Positions 45,620-56,984 of a DNA stretch of 64,000 nucleotides are shown here, piece after piece. Under the pieces are notes generated by a model. That model searched no databases and was not told the origin of the DNA. It was given only the letters and a program-made list of their open reading frames with translations. The stretch covers positions 39,453,401 to 39,517,400 of the forward strand of contig NC_087249.1 in assembly GCF_037042905.1 (NCBI RefSeq). The letters run 5' to 3'. Position 1 is the first letter of the stretch; each line of letters begins with the position of its first letter. The translations under genes were made by a program, and so were the position numbers. The DNA is from Lytechinus pictus. Lineage: Eukaryota; Echinodermata; Echinoidea; Temnopleuroida; Toxopneustidae.

Positions 45620-48400
45620 TGAGAAATTCGTATGTTCACTATAAATCCACTCAAATTAAAGAGGAAATATGATTCTATTAAAATTTAATTTATTCATTTC
45701 GATTCAATGCGAATCAATAATCAGTTCCCAATAAAAAAAAATTACAAAAAAACCAAAAATTAATAACATATCAAAGTGATATTTTTACATATAATATTTT
45801 ACATTGAACTCTAAAACAAGTATACAAACGTTATCTAAAAGAGATGTGAAAGTAGTGGCATATTACGATAACTTAGTAACAACAGTTGCTGAATTCATAC
45901 AAGCATATCGAGCAACCATTTAACAACTTGTCGCTTTTAACACAACTCTTATCAAAGTGCATAATATTGGCAAATGTATTGTGGTTGAGGGGAGCTTTAA
46001 GAAATTTAGTTTTGGCGTTATGCTACACTTGGCAAATTAAATTGAAATTAATGAATTGAGGTAAAGAATCATACACGCAGAAAATTGAGGGCTTGGACGT
46101 CTTCAAAACAAATAATTAAATTATTTAATGTTAGTTCCATCCCCTTCATCAATTATCATTTGCTTCCAACCAAAGAATAAACAGGAAGAAGGGATGCCTG
46201 AAAAGGGTCTGCATTTATCATCGTATTTTGTAAATCAGCCAGTACTTATCAAAGTCTATTCCGCATACACGTATCAAGTCCGTGCACGGCGTTTAATTTA
46301 ACACGGTGAGTTAATAATTACAACGTTGTCCCTCACCCACTCTCTAACTATGCTCACCCTCGTTAAATAATCAAAGGTATATACCGTATTTTGATTAGCA
46401 TGGTTGAACACTGGGTTGTAAATAATTCACCGTAATTAGATATACAGCTATTGTATGCAACATGGGTAACTAGCAATTGGATTGGAGTACTTTGGAAGAA
46501 TTTTAAAGGAAAATTTAAAAATAATTATGGGAATATTTGGTTGGGTCATCGGTCAATTCCACTCTTTACAACATATGTATACACATAACTTAATTATCTA
46601 ATACACACGCTCATCTATTTTTTTTTATATATCATTTCATCCCTAAAACAGCTCACAAAATATTGATTGCTCATATTTCATTCTTGTTCATTGATTTAGC
46701 TTATTTCGTCTGATTCGCGACCTGCTTTAAGTTTTAGATTATATTAGAAAATCAATGGCTGCAGTTGTAGAATTTCCCATGTTTCCAGGTGTAGAAAGGT
46801 CGATTCTCTCTCACTCTCTCACACACACGCGCACACACACACACACACACGCACACCCACCATGCATGCTGGAAGTGTAAACAACGACAGATTAAACAAA
46901 GGAGTGTCATGTTCTAAAAACATATGCTTTGCTCTCGGTTTGTCGTGAATTCGACAAAAATACATGATATGTACATAATAAAGCATTAATGAATTATCAG
47001 CTTGACCAACTCTGTTTTCTTATTTTTATGGCGAAATAATCAGGGTTAATAAGCTAATCATGTTATAAAAACGAAAAATACAAATTTACATTTAAAATTA
47101 CAGTTAAAAATAAATCGGAATGAAATTGACTGTATGTCCAAATCCCATATGAGCTCTCACATTCATGTTCCTTGATCTGCCGTCAATTGTCGTTGACTGT
47201 TTCTTCTCTGGAAATATATCATTGCTATATAAAAGAGCTTTAGCTTGGACGGTAAACTTCCTGTTCGGTCTTTTGTCAAAATAAAACAATCGTTTCTCAC
47301 GGTGTCAAATGGGTTAAGACGAAAGCTAAAACCAATCTTTGTACATAATATTGAATTCATTGACCTAGCTATTTATGTGGATTTTATGTTGGTTATACCT
47401 TTTCCCATATCCTGCATAATAAACGTGGAGGTCCACGACAATAACACTCGACATCATCTACATTATAATCTCACTCTGTACACTTTTGTTGGTTAATTAC
47501 CTACAGGGACCAAAGTTCTTTTTTTCTCTCTCTCTAGTCACTTCCTAAACGGAACTGATAGCTAGGGTTGTTTTTTTCTTTATGCTCTGGTTTTGGAATC
47601 TAGGCGAAAAGGGACTATTTCACACACCACTTGAAATCAACATACATGTAAAATGAAACATGCGATTGTTTTATATAGTTTTAAACATGCGAACGGTTAA
47701 AGTGGTAGAGTTGTGGTATGTATTTGACGAAGGGAGCGGAGCTGTTAAGTTTGACTTCACAGCCATGGACCTACTAGGTCCATGATTTTACCATTGCTGT
47801 GCTGAAACCATATTCGGTTAGATTGCAGACTTCAAATTCATGCATGAGAACACCTTTTCCGATCGAAGAACCTTTGAACATTCATTTGGCTTATTTGATT
47901 GGCAGACATGTTATGATGGAAATATCTTAACAACACTCGAGTACGCTTTCATTCATTTTCTTTAGGATCGTACGTGATCATAATGCTAGGTGCGCTCTCC
48001 CTCAAAAAAGGGGATATTCCCAAATTATTTTTTCTCTCGAAAGAGGTCACATGACTCTCCGCTTCGAGAGAAAATTAGTGATCATGGTGATGTTTAATAT
48101 TTCATTTCTTCGAAGGGAACAATGTCTTGGTCGGTAGTATGACAATTCGAAAAATTCAAGGCAATTTCATAATTCTCTTGATTTTTTTAGAAGATGATTG
48201 TTTCAATGATGATAATAATACTAATACTAATAATGATAATGCCACTGTCAGTTCTAATGTAGTGTAGTTACCAGGATTGCCAGTGCCTCACACGTGGGTC
48301 GACTGGAATACTCTCCCGGTAGTGGAGAATGTGCATATATTGTATGCGGGTAAGGGTGATCAATCTGTTAGCCTGGTTATAGAATTAATCATATTTTTGT
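45620..48400. other. Mostly unique AT-rich DNA
   Basis: A (CA)n microsatellite is at about 46817-46853 and a CT run at 47524-47536. A minus-strand open frame of 61 codons at 47104-47289 shows no motif or convincing splice sites. Nothing else supported. Confidence 0.45.
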
Positions 48401-48427
48401 TCTAGAGAAGGCCCATGATATAGATAA

Positions 48428-48535
48428 GGACACAGTCACACCACACAACCGACTGAAAACCGATCGATATCTCATTGGAAATAACGTACAATAGCTTTGA
48501 TCGGTCTGGGGTCGGTTTCACCGGTGTGAACAGGG
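48428..48535. repeat. Single ~108-bp palindrome of the CCAAACCGAC family
   Basis: ACAGTCACACCACACAACCG ACTGAAAACCGATCG at the left is mirrored by GATCGGTCTGGGGTCGG TTTCACCGGTGTGA at the right. Confidence 0.6.
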
Positions 48536-49849
48536 TTCTGCTAGGCTCGTTCGCTATTGCCTGAATTTTATTAGCGTGATCAAAATATATCTGAGTAAAT
48601 TTAACATTAGGGATTTTTCGCAATACTACGCAGACGCTTTCTGGAACGTAGATAATATATTGTCATAAGCCCTTCATGGCCAAACAGTCTTTGTCAAAAT
48701 CGGTAAATCAAAACAGCCGTGTTTTCGGTGACTCTGGACAAACTTAATATTGGCAAGTTTTCGTCAGCTCCGAAACTTACGAGGTTCAGCTGTCCCGGAT
48801 CTCCAATTTTCGACAAAGACCTCTCTCATGTTTATTGTGATTGGACAGACATTTTCAATAGATTTACTATGCTGTAGAATTTGCCTCAGTTGCAATTGCA
48901 AAAATTTGCTATTGATCATTGATATACACCCAAGTGAAGTCAATGAACATCAACTTTATACGCAATCTGTATAAATGTATAATGTATAACCAAGTGTGTG
49001 ATCCTGCAGATAATGTGTTGTATAGTGTGTATCCATTCTGTATAGTTCTAACCGGGATACCGTTTTGGATTGTATAGGAAATAACAGATACATCCTGAAC
49101 TGGATAAGGCTGATTATTTCCGGTCCAAATCGGAAGAATCCGGTACCGGTTTGGTAAATAAATTGGCACGCAGTAACAACAAAATAAAAGCTGTATAACT
49201 GCTTGGCAATCTGGTTTGTCTTATGAACCGAACAGTCATTCTGCGTTTAAACAGCAAACAGAAATGTTTTAAAGAGTGTTCTGTTTTCAAGCAATAATTA
49301 TTAGAAAATGAATTTTGCAGTCAACATGTCAAAACCTGTGTTTAAAATGTTGATCATACGAGTCGGTTCATATAGCAAACCAGATTTTTAAAAGCGGTTT
49401 TAATGTGCAATTTCCAAGTTTTCTTATATACCAATAATCTTTTTATCAAACAATCAAGTTTTATTTTATTTTTTACTGAATGTGTGGTATAACGATTAAT
49501 CTTTGTTGTGTGAGAATGATTACCCAATTTATCATTGTTATCAATCATGTTATACAGCAGAGAAACCTATATTCTGTTCGTAGTGGTTGATGATAACTTT
49601 ACCTTGTAGTAATTGATATTAATGGGATAATTAGCATAAATGGAAAATTTAAGCAGCACGACACCAGTGTGTACTGTAAACTTAATGTTTACAAGGTTTC
49701 TTTAAAATGCATCACAGAAATAGACTTTTGCATGCATTCACACACATCGTCTACTTGAATTTTCATCTTTGCTGCCATTTACATGTATATATATATATTT
49801 TGTTTGACGACACGATCGATATATCACTGATCTAAGGACAGATGTTCCT

Positions 49850-50125
49850 TGATCAGGGTCTCTTTGCACAAAGATTCACAATCAAATGCAACTCCAGAAT
49901 TTAAACACATCTTCATTATGAACTAGTCAGAAGTGTGCTTTTTGGACTTGCGATTGAGTTTTTTGTTGTGTTTAAATGCGCGTTGCACAAAGCGTTGTAG
50001 TCAAACGTAAATAAATAATTTAAACACATCTTGATTATGAACGAATCAGAAGAGCGATTTTGGATTTACGATTGAATTTTTGTTTCGTTGCGTTTAAATA
50101 CATGTATTTGTGGAACCGGACCCCA
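49850..50125. mobile_element. MITE with TTGCACAAAG subterminal words
   Basis: CTTTGCACAAAGATTCACAA at 49861 and ACACATCTTCATTATGAAC are followed by a second set (GCGTTGCACAAAGCG, ACACATCTTGATTATGAAC) and by inverted ACTTGCGATTGAGTTTTT and TTACGATTGAATTTTTG words. An internally duplicated, palindromic element; ends approximate. Confidence 0.45.
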
Positions 50126-50307
50126 GTATACTGGTTGAAAGGTAACTCCAAAATATGGAGATATTTTATCATTGAAAATGTTGCTCTGCCCTGTGGGCAG
50201 TGCTCATGTCGTTAACAATATATAAAGGATGGCCTTGTCACAATGGAGTAACTTTTAAACGATGGATGGTGCATGAAAGTAATGGCTTTAAAAAACGAGC
50301 ATGGGAC

Positions 50308-50453
50308 CCGTTACATAAAGACTTGCAACTATATTTGCCATTATCATGACGATTGTAAAGTCCATGGAAACCTTGATTATGATTGGCTGCCGACCCCTGT
50401 TACGATGGTAGCTGTAAAATTACCAAATTTGGCAAGTCTTTATGAAACGGACT
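50308..50453. mobile_element. Short MITE with ACATAAAGACTTGCAA ends
   Basis: CCGTTACATAAAGACTTGCA at 50309 is inverted as GGCAAGTCTTTATGAAACGG at 50449. The interior includes ATGATTGGCTGCC and CCTGTTACGATGGTA. Confidence 0.55.
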
Positions 50454-50456
50454 TCA

Positions 50457-50882
50457 GGGAAGCATTCCATCAACGTATTTGTCAGATCAGGGGCCCGTCT
50501 TACAAAGAGTTGCGATTGATCTGAACAATCGCAACTATGGACGGCCAGCAACATCAACATCTATTATGCATGTTTATTTCAAAATATTTATTTTCTAACT
50601 ATGATTTATATTCATGCATTCATTGTTTCTTGAAATATCACTGTACGGCTTTTTGTTTACCAAGGACATTGTGTAAATTTCCTTTAGAAAAAATTACGAC
50701 ACTGATGGATTTCCATAGAATTACGATTGATTGGATCAATTGTAAATCTTTGTAAGACGGGGCCCTGACATCTTTCCTAGATTTCGATTGGCTGAAAGGC
50801 ACTATTTACTATGGTAACTGTCGGATAAAACAGGACTTGTCGGATAAAACGTCTGACAAGTCCTTTCATGAAACGCTCCCCT
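50457..50882. mobile_element. AGCGTTTCATGA-type MITE split by another MITE
   Basis: The left remnant GGGAAGCATTCCATCAACGT (50457-50488) and the right remnant 50767-50882 (GACATCTTTCCTAGATTTCG ... TTTCATGAAACGCTCCC) together equal the whole element at 30098-30257. A second MITE (50489-50766) lies between them. Confidence 0.65.
50489..50766. mobile_element. MITE with AGGGGCCCGTCTTACAAAG ends
   Basis: AGGGGCCCGTCTTACAAAGA at 50489 is inverted as CTTTGTAAGACGGGGCCCT at 50766. Subterminal GCGATTGATCTGA-CAATCGC and ACGATTGATTGGATCAATTGT words also pair. It sits inside the AGCGTTTCATGA-type MITE. Confidence 0.75.
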
Positions 50883-51864
50883 GTTTTTTGGTGCAGTTGT
50901 TTGACGGACAGATTATTGGTTTATAGAGTAGGCTATGTAGAACGGGCTTATAGATCTGAATAATAAAATCTTGCTCTCAAGTTTGAAACGGCTTCAGAAT
51001 CGCTTTAAGGGCAGCTGGCAAGCTTATGTTACAGATAAATCATTATAGCAATATATGACTGCACCTTGTGTATCAATGTTCATTGTTAAATGGTGAATTA
51101 TTTTACATGGTACGAATGATTGTGTATCTTATAAATGGATCTTATTTTATAAGAGGCTATTACATAATTATATAATTCCTTATTTTGCCGATTTTCATTT
51201 CGTTATCTTGATAAAAATATTTAGGACTACGCTAACTTTAAAATGTATTATGATAAATCAGGTAGATTTCATTATTTTTTTCATTATATTCAAAATGAAA
51301 TGTCAGTTCTCTAGATAGTCTACGCTTGGATAATTGATTTTGTAAGTTGACTACACTATCGACGTCTAAGTTTATAGATTTTTCTTCCTTTGGGGGAATT
51401 AAGGGACCAAGTATTTTGAAGTTCGATATTGTATTAGCAAATTTCCAAAATGTGGACTAGCTTGAAGACCCATTCCTTCGAAGATGAATGGATACGATGT
51501 TTATCATAAGAGTGATCCATAGCGGATGAAAATGTTTTACTATATTCTGTGAAATGATTTACGGTTTCGGTTTATTTATCATTGCCTACAGTTGTCTTGA
51601 ATTAATGCTAGATATACTTTTTGTTCATGTAACAGCAGTCTTGTTAAAAAAAGAAATGACTTTTCTTCAAACGTACCTGTGCAAATAAAACATACAGATA
51701 TCTATGAATTCTATTAATTGTGTGCGACATTCAGTGTGTTAGTACTCTGAACAGAGAGGACGTATGAAGCGTAGCCCTTGGAAACGGGGGTGCTGCGTGT
51801 GCTATTCTCCATAGGCAGCGCCCCCGGGTATTCTGGAAGATGTGTAAAAATTGGGAAATGAAAC

Positions 51865-52078
51865 CAAAATGACCTTCATTTTGTAGTGAACCACCCCCCC
51901 CTTTTTTTTTGCTTTTTCAATTTCTCGCTATGACTTTGACCTCCATTTCGTAGTGAACCCCCCCCCCTTTATTTTGCTTTCATATTTCTCGGGACCAATT
52001 TGACTTCCATCTTGTAGTGAAAACCTTTTTTTTTTTTTTTTTTTTTTTTTGGGGGGGGGGGGGACTTTTCCAATTAAC
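51865..52078. repeat. Three tandem ~70-bp units with C(n)T(n) tracts
   Basis: TGACCTTCATTTTGTAGTGA, TGACCTCCATTTCGTAGTGA and TGACTTCCATCTTGTAGTGA start successive units. Each is followed by ACC(C)n(T)n and a TTTGCTTT..ATTTCTCG block. The last is expanded into T(28)G(11). Confidence 0.7.
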
Positions 52079-52317
52079 AAGCAATCCCACTTGAAAAATC
52101 GTTCCCAGAGTACGCATACTTCTTACATGTATGTATTACGTATATCATTACACACACGCTCAAGCATATACTAGCTTTCTTTCAGAAATGAAAACCAAGA
52201 TGTTATTCAAGTTATATTTTCTTTTGGAATAATATCGACAACTGCCTAGTCATTGGAATACACATTTCATAGCTATTACATTATAATTTGATCGAACATG
52301 TTCCAGGAGGAATTTAC

Positions 52318-52505
52318 AGCCCAGTCGGTAGAGCGGGGGGGGGGGTGGGTCAGATTCCGGTTATACACCGGTTCCGTTCCCACTTGGTGCACTGGTGCCC
52401 TTTACTAAGGCATTATGCTCATTACCAAGTCCTTCGGAGAATACCTTAAGACTTCGGTCGGTCATCTGGTAGCTTGCTGACAAGCACTCATGCTTCATGT
52501 AAGAA
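52318..52505 (+). mobile_element. tRNA-headed SINE
   Basis: Head AGCCCAGTCGGTAGAGCGG (A-box) with a G expansion, then CAGATTCCGGTTATACACCG and GGTTCCGTTCCCACTTGGTG (B-box region), then the body words GTGCCCTTTACTAAGGCATT and CTCATTACCAAGTCCT. Same family as 6040-6160. Confidence 0.65.
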
Positions 52506-52867
52506 AACTGCGAAAATGCAGAATGCGACATTGGTCAAGGTGGTTTTAAAACCTCGGACCCTTGACAAACAAAAATTGAATGTCATATGGCATGTACGGT
52601 ATCCCACAATTAGAATTGACATCCAAGTGCACTAAAACGAGCAATTTTCCACTTACTGCTAACAACTTGGACCATCTCGCTTTCGTTTATCTTCAGAGTA
52701 CCAGTACACTTAATATCTGAAGATTGATTTTATCCTTGATTTTAGAGAGTAGCATGCCCTGGCAATTTCAGTATAAATGGAGAATACCATCAATTTGCAA
52801 TGGAGTAGCAGTAAAACTAAGAGTCTATACACCGGGACTTTGCGTATAAAAGGTGACCGGCATGTTT

Positions 52868-53062
52868 GCCAGTCACACCAACGAAACTGACTAAAAAACC
52901 GACCGATGATTTGCCATTGGAAATAATAGCTTTGATCAATCTGAAGTCGGTTTCGGTGGTGTGACTCTAACCGAAACGTACTCCAAACCGACCGATGGTA
53001 AGCCATTGGAAATGACACAAGAGTTTTGATTGGTCTGCGGAGTTGGTTTTTGCTGGTGTACA
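52868..53062. repeat. Two adjacent CCAAACCGAC-family palindromes
   Basis: Unit 1 (52868-52975) runs from CCAGTCACACCAACGAAACT to AAGTCGGTTTCGGTGGTGTGACT. Unit 2 (52972-53062) runs from CCGAAACGTACTCCAAACCG to CGGAGTTGGTTTTTGCTGGTGT. The 178-codon minus-strand frame across them is a by-product. Confidence 0.6.
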
Positions 53063-53069
53063 ATTCTTC

Positions 53070-53925
53070 TGGCATATGGATGAGTATAACCTCCATATGG
53101 CAAGGCATCAAGCCACACGCTGTTACTCTCCACCTAAGTGTAATGGGTAACATGAAGGAGACGAATTTCATTATTTGTAAAATACCCATTAAGTGAGTTC
53201 GGGAACTCAAACTCTTGAAACCTTTATGCACCTCAGATTTATGCAATCACAGTTCTAAGAAGACTCTTGTTCGTGTTTTCATGATTTTTTTCTTCTTAAG
53301 ACATAAATGATCGGTTTTGGTTGCTCGAAGTAGTATTTTCTTTTCACATATATAAACTTGTGTGAAATGCTAGTGAAACTCTATATCCTACGATCGCCGG
53401 CGAGCGAATACATGGAATTCTAGGTATCAATTTATAATAGTTCAATAAAACAGATCCCTGATGAATTATCGTTCATAAATCATAATTGAGATACAAGGCA
53501 AGGGTATCAGTGTACATTTATTTCTTCTCATTGTCCTGCGTGGGATTATCCTCTCAAGCGATGTTTTTTTTCAAGGTATTCACGTCGGTTACCCGTCCTT
53601 TGGGTTTTCCAAAGATAAAAGGTAATTCCCTCCCACGGTCACAGTAACGCGTCCAAAATAACTCCCATGTTAGAGAAAATCCCGTCTTAATTTCCCAAAA
53701 GACTGCTACAGGAGCAATTATATTGGTTTATCCCTCGCATAAGTATTTTTTTTTATTCTAAGGCGATTGAGAACATCTCTTTTATTGAGATGAGCAAGCA
53801 ACACTAATTTACTGAGCATATATTGTAGCAATAGGAGTAATTGTTTCGATTTATCTGTGATAAGTATTCCAATCGGGAGTCATTATTTATATCATCATAA
53901 AACAAATACAAGTAAAGAAGGTGAA
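53070..53925. other. Unique DNA without supported features
   Basis: No gene or repeat terminus seen. It leads into a purine-rich tract. Confidence 0.4.
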
Positions 53926-54144
53926 AAAGAGGAAGGAGTAGAAGAAGGCGAAAAAAAAAGGGATGAGGGGTAGAAGAAGATGATGATGAAGAAGGAATAA
54001 ATAAATGAATGAATAAATAAATGAACAAATAAGTAAATGCATATTAAATACATTAATAAAAAAGAAAGGAAAAAAGAAAGAAAGAAAGAACGAGAGAAAG
54101 AAAGAAAGAAAGAAAGAAGAAAGAAAGAAAGAAAGAAAGAATGA

Positions 54145-54208
<64 letters not shown>

Positions 54209-54372
54209 ACGAAATAAATAAATAAAGAATAAGGAGTAAAATAAAGAAGGAAGAAGGACTTACAAGAAGGAATAAGAAGAAAGAAGGAGAAGGATGAAAA
54301 ATGAGGGATATAGGAAAAGGAGAAAATATGCTAGAAGAAAAGTATAGAAAAACAAACACGACATGAAAAAAG
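53926..54372. repeat. Purine tract with (GAAA)n microsatellite
   Basis: A long stretch of (GAAA)n at about 54062-54212 is flanked by irregular GAAGAAG sequence. The 175-codon minus-strand frame (Phe/Ser/Leu) is an artefact of the repeat. Confidence 0.95.
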
Positions 54373-55125
54373 AAGAAGAGGCATTTGAAGCAGTGTTTTT
54401 TTATTTTAATGTATATCTGCATAAAAGTTCTTTCAATACTGCCCTCAAAGTGTGTTGTACATATTTTGATTTAAGGAATATGATCATCATATGAAATAAA
54501 TATAATCCTCTAGGAACAATCTCCATAGTTTAGCGACTCAAGATTTAAATCACATATTCATCCATAAATTCTTTATGCATTTGGACGAAGCAATACAAAG
54601 ACAATAGTAGCAAGACGATCGATGTTAACATCTTAAGTTTCAATTTTGGTAGACAGTAGCCAGCCTTTGAAACAATCCGATGCCGATCAGTAGGCACGCA
54701 TCTCTAGTTCGCTTTCCATGTCATCAATGTTAACCAATACGGTATATTAACCCATGATGTGTTAGCATTGATTTAAAATATAAGCTACAAGGTCCCACTT
54801 ATAACCTGCGACCTGCGTCCGTGGTAGGATTTAAAAATGCAACGCAGAAAAGATCGCACCAGCGAAATCATTATTTAGTGTTACTTTGATAAAGTGAAAT
54901 ATGAAGTGACCGGAAACACCGTTTAATTCCATCCCATACACCGTACACTCACTTGTGTTATCATTTCGTCAGTCACAGATATCTTTAACGTGTCTGCACG
55001 AATTTGATTTTTATTTTTACTAGGATTTTTTTTGTTCCATGAACGATATTTTAATACTAGTACAACATGTATCAAAGTTCAGATTTTTTTTATTAGACCT
55101 TTACAATTTAACATACACCTTTAGG
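54373..55125. other. Unique AT-rich DNA
   Basis: No supported gene or repeat. The sequence changes abruptly at about 55130 into a fold-back element. Confidence 0.4.
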
Positions 55126-55130
55126 AAAGG

Positions 55131-55503
55131 TAAATTGCCAATTCGTCCACTGCCAACTCGTCCATTCACATGGTCTACCTTTAATATTCTAATGAAATTC
55201 CGTCCATCAACATTTCGTATTACAACCATCTTGTCCAATAACCATTTGGTCCAATCATCACTTCGTGTAGTCTATGATCATTTCGTCTCATAACCAGTTG
55301 GTCTATTATTCGTTTTATTTTCATTCATTTTGCCCAATAAACATGGACCTAATGGAATATGGACTAAATGACTATTGGACCAACTGGTTATTAGACGAAA
55401 TGGTGAGTGGACGAAATGGTAATTTAATAGACCACGTTGATATTGGACGAACTGATGGTAGACCAAGTTATAGTAGACGAGTTGGCAATTGGACGAATTG
55501 GCA
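55131..55503. mobile_element. Fold-back element made of ~20-bp CGTCCA/TGGTCTA words, copy 1
   Basis: TTGCCAATTCGTCCACTGCC at 55135 is mirrored by GGCAATTGGACGAATTGGCA at 55503. Between them lies a run of near-regular ~18-22-base words ending CGTCCA, GGTCTA or CGTCTA on the left and their complements (GGACGAA, TGGACCAA, AGACGAAATGG) on the right, turning over near 55340. No coding capacity. Confidence 0.75.
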
Positions 55504-55868
55504 TCGGAGCAAATGAAAATTAACCTTAGGAAGAAGATGGTTCAGCATAATAAGGGCTAAAACGACCCCGCTGCAATCAGATACAAGCCAGCACGGGCCA
55601 ATATAATGATATTACCTATGGATATATATTACCAGCTGGCGTGCGCCATGCAGAAGCAACCGCAACTCAGTTTTCAGGCAATCATTTTTTTTCTAATAGA
55701 ATACGGCGTCTATGTTGTCAGAATCTATGCTCGCAAACTGTCACCATACATGCTAAATTAAGACATGGCAAGCAGGATGAAATGTTTTCATCTTTCCCTG
55801 CGGTGGGAGGAGATGCTTATAAGATGGTCCTTTGAAACCAACATACCCGCTCACATTCTACATCATAA

Positions 55869-56137
55869 ATGGAGAGTGCATGGATATGGCGAGTTTTATG
55901 TATAATTATAAGCGTAATAATTACGCTTGATGAATATAAACCCAACTTCTGTGGCAATAACGTCAACGATAACAACTGTGCAGTCCCTCGATCAGTTTTG
56001 CAATTATTAAATGAGGGACATCGATTTTTCAAACACACGAATATCATTCCCTGTTTCTTCCTGTCTTTTTTGTTATCATCCCCCCATTTCATTTACATAT
56101 GTCGTTTATTTGAAAGCTTCCGTTTTCTTGTGTTCGG
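55869..56137 (+). CDS. Possible first exon of a secreted or membrane protein (weak)
   Basis: An ATG at 55869 opens 89 codons that run exactly to a G|GTGAGT donor at 56137/56138; the in-frame stop lies inside the donor. The start is signal-peptide-like (MESAWIWRVLCIIISVIITL) and is followed by NFCGNNVNDNNCAVPRS. A second hydrophobic stretch (CFFLSFLLSSPHFIYI) falls late in the exon, in T-rich DNA next to a pyrimidine tract. It does not splice in frame to the candidate exon at 56712. Chance is a serious alternative; function unknown. Confidence 0.22.
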
Positions 56138-56179
56138 GTGAGTTTCATTTTTCTTCACTGTAATATTGCTCTCCATCGA

Positions 56180-56510
56180 AAATAAGCAGTATCTTGATTT
56201 CTCTGTTTCTATTTTTTTCTTTATTTATTTAATTTTTCTTTCTTCCTTCCTTTATTTTCTTCTATCTTTTTTATTTCTCTTTCTTTCTATCTTTCTTTCT
56301 TTCTGTCTCTCTCCCTTTCTTTCTTTCTTTCTTGCTTTTTTCCTTTCTTCCTTTTCTTTCTTTATTTGTTTCTTTCTTTCCTTCTTTATTTATATATGTA
56401 TTTATTTATTTATTTAGTTCTTCCTTTCTGTTGCTTTCTTTCTTGATTTCTTTCTCCCCCCCACTCTCTCTCTGTCTTTCTTTCCTTCTTACTTTCTTTC
56501 GTCCCTGGCC
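56180..56510. repeat. Pyrimidine tract (CTTT)n
   Basis: About 330 bases of CTTT/TTCC sequence with few purines. The overlapping Phe/Ser/Leu-rich frames are artefacts. It lies 2 kb to the right of the (GAAA)n tract at 53926, in opposite strand sense. Confidence 0.9.
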
Positions 56511-56711
56511 CCCCCTGGCCCGTCGTCACCCAGGGCCGGTAGATCTTAAACTTTGATTTTTAGATTGCCTTCTTAACGTCGCTCTTCGCCCTAGTTGTAA
56601 CCATGGATGTAAACCGACATCTCTACTTATTCTGAAAACAACAGCGCTGGAATGAAGCGATGGGTGTTTACGTCGCGGTCAGTCGTGCACGAAATACCTT
56701 CCCTCCACCAG

Positions 56712-56840
56712 GCCCGTCCGTATGTCTCGTCATAAGAGGCGGTGGCATTGACGTTGGAGGGGCTTTGGGGAAAGTCCCTTCAGATATCAGTTGGCTCGAT
56801 TCAAGCGTAAAGTGGACTTTGTCGAAGGATAACGCAGCGG
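56712..56840 (+). CDS. Candidate internal exon, phase 1-1, 129 nt, product unknown
   Basis: A strong acceptor (CCTTCCCTCCACCAG) at 56711 and a strong donor (G|GTAAGTCTGG) at 56840/56841 enclose 129 nt. In one frame these read 42 full codons containing PSVCLVIRGGGIDVGGALGK and PSDISWLDSSVKWTLSKDNA, with 2 + 1 leftover bases (phase 1 in, phase 1 out). It is GC-richer than its surroundings and not repetitive. The open frame extends upstream to 56636, so an initiating exon from the ATG at 56660 is an alternative. No family recognised; the neighbouring exons are not identified. Confidence 0.35.
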
Positions 56841-56984
56841 GTAAGTCTGGCCTTCAATTTTGTTGAAAGAAATAATATTGATGATCTGGAATTCCATGCT
56901 ACTCATAATAAGGTGAATATGAACATGATAAGTGTATTCAGGAATCGAGCGAAATACGTCACCATCACCACCACTCAACTACCA

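Noticed and set aside
47104..47360. Two overlapping minus-strand frames of 61 and 65 codons
   Set aside because: Somewhat coding-like composition, but no splice sites of quality, no motif and no neighbouring exon.
52710..53246. 178-codon open frame on the minus strand, longest after the KCTD gene and LINE-associated frames
   Set aside because: Its middle third is two tandem copies of the ~113-bp palindromic repeat, and the rest has no motif. The palindromes are open in several frames by composition.
53895..54422. 175-codon Ser/Phe/Leu-rich membrane-like frame
   Set aside because: Pure translation of the (GAAA)n microsatellite. The same applies to 24781-25199, 56166-56556 and 36366-36588.
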